Notes: a model not told the origin generated them from the letters alone. DNA of 64,000 nt from Candidatus Symbiopectobacterium endolongispinus (GCF_018777385.1 NZ_JAFJYB010000001.1:310001-374000); one strand, 5' to 3'; positions 29,001-41,722 are shown, counted from the stretch's first letter. Program-made: numbers and translations.

Positions 29001-32000
29001 GGGATTTGCCAGTTGCCATTGTTATCAACCACTACGTTGCCCGTCAGCGTTACCGTAGCCCCTTTCTCCACTTTGCCACTCAGAACCTGTCCCAGCAGCG
29101 CTTCGGCCATCGTGAGGATATTGTTGCCCGCAAAGGCATCAATGGTCAGCAGCAGGATTTCCGTATCGACCGTGATAACGAGCGGTGTTGCGTCGGTGGT
29201 GTTTCCCGCCGCGTCTTTCAGCGTGGCGGTGATAGGATGTTGTCCTTGGCTGAGCATATTAAGATCGGCGGTGGGAACGCTAACCGACCAGATACCACCC
29301 GTGCCGCTGCCATTGTCTAGTACCTGCGCCTGATAGGTTTTTCCGTTTAGCGTCACAGAGACAAAGCGCCCGACCTCTGCAAAAGAGGCGGTACCGTTGA
29401 TGGTTTGCGCCGCTGCCAACTCGCTGTTGTTGAGCTTGTTATCGCCGGCGAAGGTGTCGATGGTGACAGACGGCGGAGTGACATCCATCTGAACGGTGGT
29501 GCTGGTGTCAATAGTGTCACTGTTCACCTGGGTTGACGCCGTGATGCACGACACCGGAAACGGTGATGGGCGCTTGTGATTCAGCGACGTTGATGATGTT
29601 GTCATCGGCAGTGGCATTGATCACCAGCGTTGGATCTGGTGGCAGGACAATATTTACCGGGACATCTAGCGTTTCATTAACGACGTTACCTGCTTTATCT
29701 TGCGCTTGGATGGCGATTTCTGTTGGATTGGTAAACTGCTGCAATTCCGAGGCCGGAATTAACACCGACCAACTCCCTCCGACACCAATATTGGTGTAGT
29801 AGTCGTGACCATTCACAGTGACGGTCACCTTTTGCCCGACTTCCAGTTTGGTTGAGGTACCGCTCAAGGTCTGTGCAGTGCGACTTTCGACATAGTTCAG
29901 CCCATCACCACCAACAAAAGCATCGAAAGCAATCGTCGGGAGCGTTCTTGCTATATGCACCTGACTATCGACGCTGGCGCTGTTGCCTGCGGCATCGATG
30001 GCGGTGACCGTCAGGGGTTGCGTGCCATCGCTTAACCCGCTCAACTGAGTCGCGTCAAGCGACCATTGGCCGTTAGTTATCGTGGCTTTAATCGGTGGAT
30101 TACTTCCAATGGTTACCATGACGATCGTGGCATCACCTGCATTACCGCTCAGTGCAGCAATTTCTGTTGCATTCAGGTAACCGTCACCAAACGGGGTGTC
30201 CAGCGTAACCGCGGGCGCATGAAAGTCGTTTTCAAAGGTCACCGTATCGCTGGCGGTGTTGCCCGCTGCGTCGGTAGCCGTCACTATCAACTTGTGGTTA
30301 TCACCTTCGGCTAACGAACTCAACGCATTGGCTGGCAAGGGGACGCTCCAGGTGTTGCCCGTGACCACGGCCTGATAAATCACGCCGTTAAGGTCAATTT
30401 CGACACTGATGTTTTGCGCACTGCCGGTGCTATTGGTGGTACCAGTTATGGTAATGGTATCGCGGGCTTCTGCGATGTTGAGGATGTTATCGTCGCCAAA
30501 TAACGGCTCGGTGATCTTGGGGGTGGGCAGCGTCAATGCTGCCGTAACATTAACGGTGGCGCTGCTGGGGTTGCCTGCCTTGTCGGTGACGGTCACCAGC
30601 AACGTATGCCCACCTTCGGTAAATGCCGCCAATTGTGTAGCCGTTAGTGGCAGCGACCAGCCGCCCAAACCGTCTACTTGCACGCCAGCAAATACCTGTT
30701 GGTTTGCGGTTCCTGCATCCAGCGTTACCGTCACGGTTTGTCCACTGCCGCTGATCCCGGGTTTACCGCTCAGCGTCTGCGGTTTCGTTGACTCATCCAG
30801 ATTGAGGTAGCCATCGCCGAAAGGCAGCACTGCCGTGGCGCTTGGCAAGGCATGGAATAGTGCCTCTGCGCTACCCGTGGTGGTGCTGTTACCCACGCTA
30901 TCCGTTACCGTGACAATCACGTTAACCGTGCCATCCGACAATGTTGACAGAACGGTGCTGCCGCTCAGCACCTGATCCACGCCAGCCTCTGTGGCATTGA
31001 GTTTGCCGTCAATAAACGGGGTATTCAATGTCACGTTGAACGTGGTGTGCGTGACGACATCCAGTGTACCGCTGGCGCTGGCCGGGTTTCCGGCGCTGTC
31101 TGCGGCGCTGATGCTGACCTGTACGCTGCCATCATTTAATCCAGACAGGGCATTAGGCGGAATGGTTGCGCTCCACAGCCCGCCCGCCGAGGTGGTGCCG
31201 GTGGCGGTGTAGCTGCCAATGGTGATGGTGAGCTGCGTGCCCGCAGGCAGGTTAGTGTAGCTGCCGCTGAGGGTTCCACCGGCTTGCAGTTCGGTCAGAT
31301 TGAGCTGGTTGTCGGTAAACAGGGGGTTCACGGTCAGCGTGGCGGTGCCGTCCCCCAACGCCAGAAGATTGCTGGCAGAAAGCGTGGTCTGCCACACCCC
31401 GTTGCTGTTAGTGACGGCAGTGTAGACGCTATTGCCCACGGTAAGGGTAACGTGCAACCCCGCCTCCATTATTGCCGCTGATGGGTACCCCCGCCAATGC
31501 GGTAGCCAGACCGATATCGCCGGGCGTGACCAGGGCATCAATTTCCAGCAGCGGCGGCGTGGTGTCAACGGTGATGCTGTGGCTATTGCTGGCCGGGTTT
31601 TGTGCAATATCAGTCACGTTGGCGGTAATGGATTGCTGGCCCTGCGGCAGAGCCTGAACATCGTTGGCGGGTACTGTGGTGCTCCAGGTGCCGTCGCTGC
31701 CGACCGTGGCCAGATAGGTTTTGCCGTTTAGCGATACGCTAACGCTGCGCCCCGGTGTGACATGGGTGGTTGAACCGCTGATGGTCATTGGACCGCCTGC
31801 GTCCTGCGCGTTAACCACATCGTCACCGGAAACGGTTGAGATAGCGATAGTGGGCAGATCCGCCGGTTGTGCGATCACATTCAGCGTATGGCTATTGGTG
31901 GCAGGGTTACCGCCCTTGTCGCTGACGGTGAGCTTGCCATCCGGCAGTTCGCTAACGTCCAACGCGGGGACTTGAACACTCCAACTGCCGTTTGCCTGTA

Positions 32001-35000
32001 CCGTGGCGCTGTAGGGTTTACCGTTAAACGCCACGGTGACCGTACGGCTCGCTTCCGCTGTGGATGCACTGCCGGTGAGGGTTTGTGCCGTCAGTACCTC
32101 GCTTTGGTTGAGGATATTATCTGTGGCGAGATGGCCCAGTGTTAACGTTGGCGGGGTGCGATCGACCGTCACGGTCTGCGTCAGGGTACTTTGGTTGCCT
32201 GCGGCATTTTTAACGACAATCGATACGGGGGCGCTGCCGTCGGGCAGCGTCTGCAACGCTGAAGGGGGGAGCGTCACTCCCCAGCTTCCCGTTGGCGTTA
32301 CTGTTGCGGCATGTTCTGTTCCGCCAAGCGTTACGGTCACCGTTTGCCCTGGCGTGGTAAGCCCGGTAGCACCGCTGAGGGTTTGTGCACTGCCTGCCTC
32401 TGCCGCATTCAGCACACCGTCACCAAATACCGGGTCAAGCGTGGCGTTGGGCAGCGTGTGGATAAACACGCCGATCGCGTGGCTGCCGCTGAGCGTATTG
32501 CCAGCACTGTCCACGGTGCTGAAGGTAATGGTGGTCGTGCCGTCAGCCAGCTGTTGCAGGTCGGCGGCAGGAAGTTGGACGCTCCATTTCCCGTCTGCCG
32601 TGGTGGTGCCCGTATAGGTTTTGCCGTGTAGGTGAGGATGACAGACGTGCCCGTTGCCACATTCTGGCTGGAGCCAGTGACGGTGATATTTTGTGCGACT
32701 TCGCTCAGGTTGAGCTTGTCATCGTCGGTGACCGGATCGATGGCGATGCCGCTACGCGGTATTCACGTCGAAGGTGTGCGTTGTCTCGGAGGGGTTGCCG
32801 CTCTTGTCCTGTGTGCTAACCTCCAGCGTGTGCTGCCCTTGTGCCAACTGTGCCAGATCTGTCGCAGGCACGTTGACCTGCCAGTGCCCCTGGTTGTCTA
32901 CCGTGGTGAGGTAGGTTTTGCCATTCAGGATGACGGTGACCGTTTGCCCTGCTTCTAGATTGAGGCTGGAACCACTCAGGATTTGCGCTGCCTTGATTTC
33001 AGAGCCGTCGATGATGTTATTTCCGGTAACCGCATTAACGGTAAGCACGGGGAGGTTGGCGATGTTAGCGTCCAACGTGACCTGTCCGCTGGCGGTGGTG
33101 CTGTTGCCCGCCGTGTCGGAGACGGTGGCGCTGTAGGTATAGGTACCATCACCCATCGCTCGCAGATCGGCGCTTTGTACCGTCACGTTCCAGCTTCCAT
33201 CGGCCTGAACGGTAGCAGAATATTGCTTGCCGTTGAATGTCACCAGTACGCTACGCCCGGCTTCTGTCAGTGAGGCATTGCCGGAGATCACCTGGTCGCT
33301 CTGGTTTTCTGCATGATTGATGATCCCGTCGAGGGTGATCGGTTTTAGCGTCAGGGTGGGGGGCACCAGATCCACGGTGACGGTGCTGGAGACTTCGCTG
33401 CTGTTGCCTGCGACATCGGTTGCCGTCACGCGCAGCGGCTGGGGCCCGGCAGAGAGCACTTGAAGGTCGGCGGCGGGAAGGTCTGCGCGCCAGTTACCTT
33501 GTGCATCGACGGTAGCCTGATAAGTTTTGCCATTCAGGGTGATCACCACGCCCTGCCCGCTACCGCTCACGCCGGTTTTGCCGATCACTGTCTGGCTGGT
33601 TGCGGCTTCGGCGGAGTTGAGCACGTTATCGCCAAAGGGTGCCTCTATAGAAGGTTGGGGCAGGTTGTTGATATGTAAATCCAGATTACGCTGAGCCGTG
33701 ACCGGATCGTCATTCTGGTTGGCGACGCTGGCGTGGATCACTGCGGTGCCATCCTGAAGTTGCAACAGATCGGCACTTGGAATAGAAAGGCTCCAACTGC
33801 CATCCGCCGATGTGGTGGCCGTGTAGGTTTTTCCGTTCAACGTTACGGTAACCGTTTGACCAATGGTCACGTTCACGGTTGCGCCACTGACGGTTAGCGG
33901 TTGCGCTGCCATATGGTCGGCGGGTACGCTGACCCACCATTTGCCCTCACCGTTGACGGTGGCGTAATAGATCTTGGTGTGTAACTGGATAGTGACCGTT
34001 TGCCCCTATTCCACATTTGTGGTGGAGCCGCTCAAAATCTGGCTGACCTTCGTGTCCGCTGCGCTGATGGTGTTGTCTTCCGACACAAAGGCATTCACGG
34101 TGACGGTCGGCCGCATGGCGCTGTTGGCATCAAGCGTGATGGTTTTCGTCACCTGGGTGACGTTACCGGTAGCATCGGTCAGGCTGGCAACCAGAGAGTA
34201 AACTCCGTTGGGCAGTGATGCCAGCGCATGGGAGGGCAAGTCAACGCTCCAGTTGCCGTCATTGCCCACCTTGCCGGTGTAGAACTGTCCCCCCAAAGCA
34301 ACGGTGACGGTTCTTCCTGCTTCGCTGACGGAGGCGGTGCCGTTAAGCGTTTGTGTGCTTTGCGCTTCCTGGATATTGATGATGTCGTCGGTGGCAATGG
34401 TGCCTAAGGTCAGCGTCGGGGGCGTGATATCAACCAAGCTGCTAAAGCTGCCCGTTCCGTGATTGCCAGCGATATCCGTCGCGGTAACCTGAAGGGGCGT
34501 ATTGCCTTCAGGTAGCTGTTGCAGATCGGCGGCGGGGAGGGTGACATGCCAGTTGCCGTTGGTATCCACCGTGGCGTTGTAGGCTTTTCCCCCAGCGTTA
34601 CTACCACAGTTTGTCCGTTACCGCTGATACCTGTTTTACCGCTCACGGTTTGATCGCTGTGCGTTTCATTGAGATTTAGCGAACCGTTACCAAAAGGGGT
34701 GTTGATGGTTGGGGCGGGCACTGCATGGATATGCACGCCCACATTATGCTGATCGCTAGCAATTTGGCCCAGAGAATCGCTGACTGTCGCGGTTACCGTG
34801 GCATTGCCATCACTGAGTGCCTGAAGATCCGCACTGGGAATTTGAAGTGTCCACGCGCCACCGACCTGAACCTGCGTGGTGTAACTCTTGCCGTTCAGTG
34901 TGATATTAACGGTTTGCCCCGCGGGCACATTAGCCGTGTTGCCGCTGATGGCCAGTGGCTGCGCGGCTTCAGCCTTATTGATCAGGTCGTCGCTGGCAAT

Positions 35001-37659
35001 GATGTTAATGGCAATGGCATTACCCGCAGCATCCACCTCAATGGCTTTGTTGGCGCTGGCGCTGTAACCGGATTGATTGCTGACGCTCGCCGTAATGTTC
35101 AACGGGCCGCTTGGCAATAGCGCCATGTCTGCACTCGGAACAGTAACGTGCCAGGTGCCGCCACTTTACACCACCGCAAAATAGGTTTTGCCGTGCAACG
35201 TCAGTGTAACGGTGCGGCCTGCTTCAACGTGAGTCGTAGCGCCGCTGATCTGGTGGCTGACCTTGCTTTCTGCGCCATTGACAACGTCATCACCGGCGAA
35301 GGGATTAATGGTTATCGTCGGCAGGGAGGCAGCGCCGTTATCGACGGCAAAGGTATGGGTCAGGGTGCTGGTGTTTCCAGCCTTGTCGCTCAGGGTGGCC
35401 GTCAGCGTGTGGGTGCCATTGGCCAGAATACTCAGGTCGCCAGTGGGCAGGGTGATTTGCCAGTTACCGCTGGAATCGACAAGGGCGGTGTAATTTTTGC
35501 CGTTCAGCGTTACGGTGACGGTACGCCCGGTTTCACTGACAGAGGCCGTACCGTTAATGACTTGATTTACGCTCAACTCGCTGTTGTTGAGGATGTCATC
35601 CTGCCCCACCGGGGATAGTGTCAACGTGGGCGGGGTGGTATCCACTGGCACGGGTTTGCTCAGTACATTTTTATTGCCTGCGGCGTCGCTCACCTCTACC
35701 GTCACGGTGGTGTTGCTGCCGGAGGGTAAATTTTGCAAGCCGCTGCTGGGGATCTGCACCTGCCAGTTGCCGCTGTTATCCACGGTGCCCGTATAGGCCT
35801 GGCCACCGATGCTGACGGTAACGCTCTGGCCCGGCCCGGTCACGCCGGTGGTGCCTTTCAGCGTTTGATCCTGAACGGCTTCCGTACCGTTAAGCACGCC
35901 ATCGTTAAACGGTAGTTCCAGCGTCGCGACTGGCAGCGTGTTGACCACAACGGTGATGGGATGGGTTGTGGTAATCGTGTTACCGCTTAGGCCTGCCACG
36001 CTGGCACTGGCGTCATAGCTGCTATCGGTGCTAAATACCAAATCGCTACTGGGGACGCTGAAACTCCAACTGCCGTTGCTGGTGGTGAGCGTGGTGTAAA
36101 CATGCCAATTGAAGGTAATAGTGACGGTTTGGCCTTCCGCCACATTCGCTGTGGTACCGGAGATTAACAACGGTTGCGCCGCTTCAACGGCGTTCAACCG
36201 ATCGTCCCCGGAGATGGTGTTGATGTTAATGGCTTCCACTGCTCTATTCACGGTGATGGTCTGAGCGGGCAGCGTAGTGGTATTGCCCGCTTTGTCCGTG
36301 ATAGAAGCCACCAAGGGATAGGTGCCGTCAGTGAGCGCTTGTAAATCCGTGGCGGACAGCGGAATGCTCCAGGATCCGTCGCTATTGACGGTGCCGTTGT
36401 AGGTTTTGCCGTTCAAGGTGACGGTGACACTCTGTCCAGCTTCGTTGGGCGAGGTGATACCCGACAGGGTTTGCGTGCTCTTTAATTCATCGGCGGTCAG
36501 GAAATCATCGCCGGTGAGCTTTTGTACCGTGAGGGTCGGCGGTGTGGTATCGACAATCAGGTCGCGGGTGATGCTGGTGCTGTTACCCGCTTTGTCCACC
36601 GTCACGATGGTCACCGTGTTTGCGCCCTCGCTCAGCGCTTGCAAATCCGCGCTGGAAAGCGGTAACTGCCATTTCCCTTCGTTATCGACCGTGGTGGTAT
36701 AGGTTTTACCGTTAAGCGTCACCGTAACCGTTAGCCCCGCTTCGCCACGTCCGCTCAGCGTTTGGCCCTGTGCTTGTTCCGCCGCGTTGAGGTAGTTGTC
36801 CCCTGTGAGCATATTTTCTGTCAGGAACGGCGGTAATGTATCTATTCCCAGCGCTACGGTTTGTTGATGTGTGCTGCCCTGAGCATCTGTTACGCTGACC
36901 TGAATCGGGTAGGTGCCATCTTCCAGTCCGGCAAATACGCTGGCTGGTAAGGTGATGGTCCAGGTGCCATCCTGTGCGACCAGCGTGGTATAAGTCAGAC
37001 CGTTAAAAACAATCGTTACCACCGTTCCAGGGGTGACATCTCTGGCGCTGCCGCTCAGCACCTGCGATTGGCTGAACTCCTCGCGGTTGAGGATATTGTC
37101 ATTGCTCAGCGGATTAACGGTGAGAGAAGAAGGCGGCGGCGTAGACGGTCTGTCGTCATCGTCGCTGTTGGAGGCAACTGCGGCAATTACGCCGCCACCC
37201 AGCGCCACGGCGCCGAGAATGCCACCGATGGCTGCGGCCGAGAGCCCACTGGTGCTAGCGCTGTGTAACAGCAGTGAGGATATATCGGTGAGAATATCAT
37301 ATTGCGGAACAAGGGTGACGGTTTCTCCCGCGCTGAGCGCTGCCGCATCGCCGGGGGCGCTGGAGAAATGGATATGCGTTAGACGAGTGCCATCATCAAA
37401 CACCAGTTCGCTATTATAGCCCTCGGCATCAATCAAGAAGAAGCGTTGATAGCGCACAACCGTGCCATCTTGCATGTGCAAGATGAGATCGTCGCCTTGG
37501 CGTTCGTAGCGCGCGGTCTGGTGAACCTGGGATTCTAACCGTGCTGCTGCGCTGCAATACGATATCCGTTACGTCGGGTGAAACGTGCTGAACGACATTT
37601 CCACTGCCGCGGTGATCCGTGATACCGATATACCCTTGGACAACGTTGCTTTCTGCCAT
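26038..37659 (-). pseudogene. Giant BapA/LapA-like Ig-repeat adhesin, type I secreted, heavily broken
   Basis: Originally about 3,870 residues. The N-terminus (MAESNVVQGYIGITDHRGSG) is the BapA prefix-like retention region and, with SSLLLHSASTSGLSAAAIGGIL, leads to a glycine/acidic linker (SNSDDDDRPSTPPPSS). About 35 Ig-like modules of 95-103 residues follow, with hallmark words such as LNGKTYTATV, GNWSVSLPAADLQALP and VDTTPPTLT. The C-terminus has a serralysin-like LTGSDGDDLLQVSVLD and a secretion signal ending FDVYHNSALESGNTLGDVLV. In-frame stops: 35166-35168, 34006-34008, 28103-28105, 27281-27283. Frameshifts lie near 37540, 34590 (C run), 32750, 32635, 31490, 29545, 27932 (A run), 27820 and 26265, plus shortened modules near 33900, 31360 and 29530. 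Adhesion and biofilm function must be lost. Confidence 0.9.
26560..37130 (-). repeat. About 35 tandem Ig-like coding modules of roughly 300 bp
   Basis: The modules share wording at the protein level, with an approximately 300-base period at the DNA level. They are diverged from each other, with frequent pairs of similar modules, rather than identical copies. Several modules are truncated by internal deletion, as expected for slippage or recombination between repeats. Confidence 0.75.
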
Positions 37660-38414
37660 GATTCACCTTCTTCTCGCTCGTCACTGAGGTCTGAACGGGT
37701 ATAGGGGGATATATGGCCCGTTCAATGCGGGGCTCCAGGAAAAGGGGAGCGCTAAAGCATTACCTGGTGGAGAAAAGATGAAACAAAAGCACGCCAACAG
37801 CGTGCACGCGTCAGACGATTACGTGCGAGAAAATGCGCTCATCGCTTATTTTTTTGAGTGTTTTTTTGTTATGTATTGCTGATGTTTTTTGTTTGTCTGA
37901 GTAATAAGTATAGGAGTGCTTTTTGTAAAGATCCACACGATTGGACATGTTTCGACATGAAAGTGTAAGTTTTTTCTTAAGATAATGCGGAGTGTCGTTG
38001 GTAACCTGTTTCCATCTGTTATATATTTTTTAATTAATTCATGTTGTTATTTATACATTATCGATATCGGCTCTCTGCTGGGGTGATGCTGTGGTGATGT
38101 ATATATAATGAATGTTAATGTTTATTTATTGTTGGTTTTTTGTTTTCATTTTGTGTTCTTCAAGAAAGCTGCCTAACATTGTAACTATCTGCATTTGCCT
38201 TCCTGTTTCGTCTTGGATTCTGAACCACCCCCCTTGATTGCTGGAATTTGATGCAATATGCATTTTTTTGCATGAAAAGTGAAGTTTGCATTTGCTGCTC
38301 TGTGTGGAGCATGGTAGGAATGATGCCGTTTTTGTGCCGCCAACTTTGCACACGCCAAGGTCGCTGCAACAGACGTTTGGAAGAAACGTTATTCAAATAA
38401 CAGGATCCGTTATC
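37660..38414. other. 755-bp AT-rich intergenic region upstream of the adhesin and a MetE-C-like gene
   Basis: Divergent promoters of the adhesin operon and the MetE-C-like gene should lie here. It is AT-rich with many T tracts. A near-repeat, CATGAAAGTGTAAGTTTT at about 37958 and CATGAAAAGTGAAGTTTG at about 38271, occurs twice, 313 bases apart. Short open frames exist but none looks coding. AGACGTTT near 38371 is a half-match to MetJ sites (AGACGTCT), which is weak. Confidence 0.35.
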
Positions 38415-39533
38415 ATGCGTCGTACAATACAAAAATACCCGCCGTTTCATGCTGATCATGTCGGGAGCCTGCTTCGCCCTGCCTGCCTGAAGCGCGCGCT
38501 CGGCGTTCGTGGCGGGCAAGCTGACGCGCCCGCAACTGACACAACTGGAAGACGATGAAGTCAGACGCGTTGTGGAGCAGCAAAAGGCCTGTGGTATTCA
38601 TGTGATTACCGATGGTGTGCTGCGCCGAACCGGCGGGCATTACGATTTTTTTGCCCATCTGCATGGTATTGTCGGTCCGGTGGGGGAGCAGGATTATTGT
38701 ATGACGCGGCAAGAGATGGCGGCTTGTCGCCTTCAGGTTGTGAGGCCGGTCTCTTTTAACCCCAAGCCCCCTTTTTGGCGCATTATCGTTTTCTGCATCA
38801 GGCGGTGGGTGACGATCCTCAGGCTGTCGCCAAGCAGACGCTGTCAAGCACCTGCATGTTGATGTATCGCTCTTTTCGTCGAAATGGTGTCTATCAGGAG
38901 TTGGATGCCTACTGCGATGATTTAGCGCAGGTATATGTTCAAGCGCTGCACGCTTTTTACGCCCAGGGCTGACGCTACCTGCAACTGGATGATACGTTCT
39001 GGCGCCTGTTTGGCGATGTCGCAACGATCCGCACCGAACTGGATGATGGCACCGATCCTTATCAGCTCATTGAGCACTGCGTTTCTTTGCTTAACCGTAT
39101 CATGCAGGATAAGCCAAAGGATATGTATATCAGCCTGCATGTGTGCAGTGGCGATCTGGATACCAAAATTCTGCATCGTAATCCCTTTGCCGATGTTATT
39201 GCCAAAGCGCTGGGCCGCTTGAACGTGAATAGCCTTTTTCTGGAGTATGCGGATGCGCATTTCAGTGGATTGGAAACGTTGCGCGCTATCGGCGCACAAA
39301 CCGTGGTGCTCGGTGTTATCACGTCTGAAACCGGAGAACTGGAGGATGCGCGCAGCATCAAGCGTCGAATTAATGACGCCTCGCTCTACTTATCGCTAAA
39401 CCAATTTGCATTGAGTACGATGTGCGGGTTTGCCTCAGCCGAGAGCGCCGCATGGCTGACGGAGGAGCAGCAATGGAACAAACTGCGCCACGTGGTCGAT
39501 CTTGCCCATGAGATCTGGGTGATGTCGGAGTAG
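38415..39533 (+). pseudogene. Cobalamin-independent methionine synthase C-terminal domain protein (MetE-C-like), copy 1, broken
   Basis: A stand-alone MetE catalytic domain, possibly YxjG-like, transferring methyl groups to a thiol. Start ATG 38415 reads MRRTIQKYPPFHADHVGSLLRP. Near 38490 the frame changes (AFVAGKLTRPQLTQLEDDE follows in the next frame), near 38770 it changes back, and TGA at 38970-38972 (expected Cys or similar in FYAQG-stop-RYLQLDD) interrupts it. Later motifs are HVCSGDLDTK (zinc His/Cys), FLEYADAHFSG (Glu) and CGFASAE (zinc Cys). The gene is broken at three points. A paralogue, also broken, lies at 56421-57531. Confidence 0.85.
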
Positions 39534-39663
39534 CGCGTTTACTCCCACCGCTATCTGCGGGTGTATCACGGCAGATTCCCCCTCTCTTTCCCTGAGGCGC
39601 AACCTATAACGTGCGCCTTGCATTTTTACTTCTTTTTGCATTTTTTCATTGGGTTATTGCCAA

Positions 39664-39679
39664 TTTGCGATCCCGCAAA
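39664..39679. promoter_or_regulatory. Perfect inverted repeat upstream of ansB
   Basis: TTTGCG-ATCC-CGCAAA, about 175 bases before the ansB start, in the 319-bp gap following the MetE-C-like gene. Could be an operator for ansB; the protein is unknown. Nothing else notable is in this gap apart from an ATTGG/CCAAT pair at 39648-39664. Confidence 0.3.
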
Positions 39680-39852
39680 CGATACCGCTGCTTACACTCG
39701 GGCAAGATGAGCTGCTTCGGAATCATTGAGAGGTAAATAGCAACATAGGAAACGTTTATACGCGATAAATCCGTTTAATTTGTAGGGAAATGCTGCTGTG
39801 GTAGGCAGTAGTGGCATTTTATTGTTCATGCACTGAAGAGTGGATAACTGTG

Positions 39853-40900
39853 ATGAAAAGGATAGTGAGATCGCTGTTAGTGGTGATGGTGGTATGTTTT
39901 TCCGCGTTAGCGGGTGCGGCGGAAAAATTACCCCACATCGTGATCCTGGCAACCGGCGGTACCATTGCCGGTTCCGCTGCGGCAAACACGCAAACGACCG
40001 GATACAAGGCCGGCGCATTGGGGGTTGATACCCTGATTAACGCCGTTCCTGAGTTAAAAACCTTGGCAACCATCAGCGGTGAGCAGGTGGCGAACATTGG
40101 CAGCGAGAACATGACCAGTGACGTGTTGCTGACGCTGAGCCATCGCGTCAATGCGTTGTTGGCGCGCGACGATGTCAATGGCGTAGTCATTACGCACGGT
40201 ACGGATACCCTGGATGAATCACCGTATTTTCTGTAACTGACGGTGAAAAGTGACAAGCCGGTGGTGTTCGTAGCAGCGATGCGTCCTGCCATCGCCATCA
40301 GCGCAGATGGTCCGATGAACCTGTACGGTGCCGTTAAAGTGGCGGCGGATAAAAATGCGCGCAGTCGTGGGGTGATGGTGGTGTTGGACGATCTCATCGG
40401 CTCAGCGCGTTTTATCAGTAAAACCAATGCGTCCGCTGGATACCTTCAAGGCGCCCGAAGAGGGGTATTTAGGCACGATCGTCGGCGATCGCGTCTACTT
40501 CAATAATCGTTTGGACAAAATCCACACCACGCGCTCTGTGTTTGACATCGCCGATGTTAAAACGCTGCCTAGCGTTGATATTATCTATGGTTATCAAGAC
40601 GACCCCGAGTATATGTATGATGCGGCCATCACTCACGGCGTGCAAGGTATCGTCTACGCCGGAATGGGCGCTGGCAGCGTTTCCAAACGCAGCGACGCTG
40701 GCATCCGTAAGGCGCTCAATAAGGGGATCGTAGTGGTACGCTCTACGCGTATCGGCAGTGGTGTTGTCCCGCCCGATGCCAGCCAGCCTGGTCTGGTTTC
40801 GGATTCGCTCAACCCGGCAAAATCGCGCATTCTGCTGATGTTGGCCTTGAGCAAAACGCATAATGCCGATGTGATTCAGGAATATTTCCATACCTACTGA
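39853..40900 (+). pseudogene. ansB: Periplasmic L-asparaginase II, one stop and one frameshift
   Basis: Hydrolyses asparagine to aspartate and ammonia in the periplasm. ATG 39853 is preferred to the upstream in-frame start because it gives a proper signal peptide ([23 protein letters not shown]). The mature part starts [20 protein letters not shown] (first active Thr in GGTIAG); the second Thr is in [11 protein letters not shown] at 40234-40236 replaces one residue in YFL[21 protein letters not shown] (codon 128). Near 40430-40440 an indel shifts the frame after [19 protein letters not shown] and [20 protein letters not shown] follow in another frame to YFHTY at 40900. The wording is much closer to Erwinia/Dickeya asparaginase than to E. 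coli AnsB. Confidence 0.92.
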
Positions 40901-40957
40901 TGCCTGAGTCGCATGTGGGAAACATACCGCGCTATCGTTCCTGATGGGCGCACAGCG

Positions 40958-40983
40958 GGCTGCCACCATTGGGGGGGGCAGCC
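40958..40983 (+). terminator. Weak hairpin after ansB
   Basis: GGCTGCC and GGCAGCC pair across a 12-base loop rich in G, followed by TTTCC. Position, just after ansB and before aroL, fits a terminator. The rest of the gap up to 41197 should hold the aroL promoter. Confidence 0.4.
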
Positions 40984-41197
40984 TTTCCTGCTCTTCCCTT
41001 CGTTATCTATTTCATTAAATCGTGCATTTACCCCGAAATAACAGACAACGTGGCGGTGATGCACGGTAAATCAGGATAGATATGCGGATTAGTCTTCAGA
41101 GGCTTTCTTGTTGTCATGCTTTATCGGTATGATGCCACCTGATATCGATTAATGCGTCCCGGAAACTGCCGGGAAAGTGAGAAGGGTAGGTCATTAC

Positions 41198-41722
41198 ATG
41201 TCACAGCCCATTTTTATGGTTGGGGCCAGAGGATGCGGTAAAACCACGGTCGGCAATGCGTTGGCGCGTGCGTTAGGTTACCAGTTTGCCGATACCGATC
41301 TGTTTATGCAGCAAACCAGCAAAATGAGTGTGGCAGAGGTGGTTGCCAATGAAGGGTGGCACGGTTTTCGCCAGCGAGAAAGCGTCGCCCTGCAACAAGT
41401 GACACAGTCGCGCTGTGTCATTGCCACTGGCGGAGGTATGGTGCTTTCACCGCAAAACCGTCAGTTTATGCGCTCGCAGGGGATCGTCATCTATCTGTTT
41501 GCCTCTGCGACGCTATTGGGCGATTGTCTGGAAGCCTGCCCTGAAGCGCATCAACGCCCCACCTTAACGGGACGTCCAATTGTTGACGAGATGGCTGACG
41601 TGCTGGCGGCGCGTGAGACGCTGTACTGCGATGTGGCACACCATGTGGTCGCTGCCTCTGCAATACCGGATGTTATCGTGACTGATATTCTGCAAATGTT
41701 ACGTGTTTCTGCCGCCTCATAA
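41198..41722 (+). CDS. aroL: Shikimate kinase II
   Basis: Phosphorylates shikimate to shikimate-3-phosphate with ATP in chorismate synthesis. ATG 41198 is chosen because [17 protein letters not shown] matches E. coli AroL; a further upstream start adds 7 residues. A 174-residue protein with Walker [10 protein letters not shown] (residues 9-17), Asp in [18 protein letters not shown] and the lid region with [10 protein letters not shown]. No lesion. ppnP follows, about 55 bases later; in E. coli the two genes are close neighbours too (aroL, yaiA, aroM, ppnP order); yaiA and aroM are not seen here. Confidence 0.94.
   Translation: MSQPIFMVGARGCGKTTVGNALARALGYQFADTDLFMQQTSKMSVAEVVANEGWHGFRQRESVALQQVTQSRCVIATGGGMVLSPQNRQFMRSQGIVIYLFASATLLGDCLEACPEAHQRPTLTGRPIVDEMADVLAARETLYCDVAHHVVAASAIPDVIVTDILQMLRVSAAS

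Noticed and set aside
27645-36702. Many plus-strand open frames across the adhesin gene
   Set aside because: They repeat with the module period and are complements of the Ig-like coding, so they are shadows.
26560-37130. Regular about 300-bp repeats considered as a CRISPR-like or satellite array
   Set aside because: Period is far too long for CRISPR, copies are diverged and encode Ig-like protein modules.
38126-38519. Short open frames in the gap before the MetE-C-like gene
   Set aside because: No ribosome binding site, codon pattern or family likeness; AT-rich stops shift randomly.
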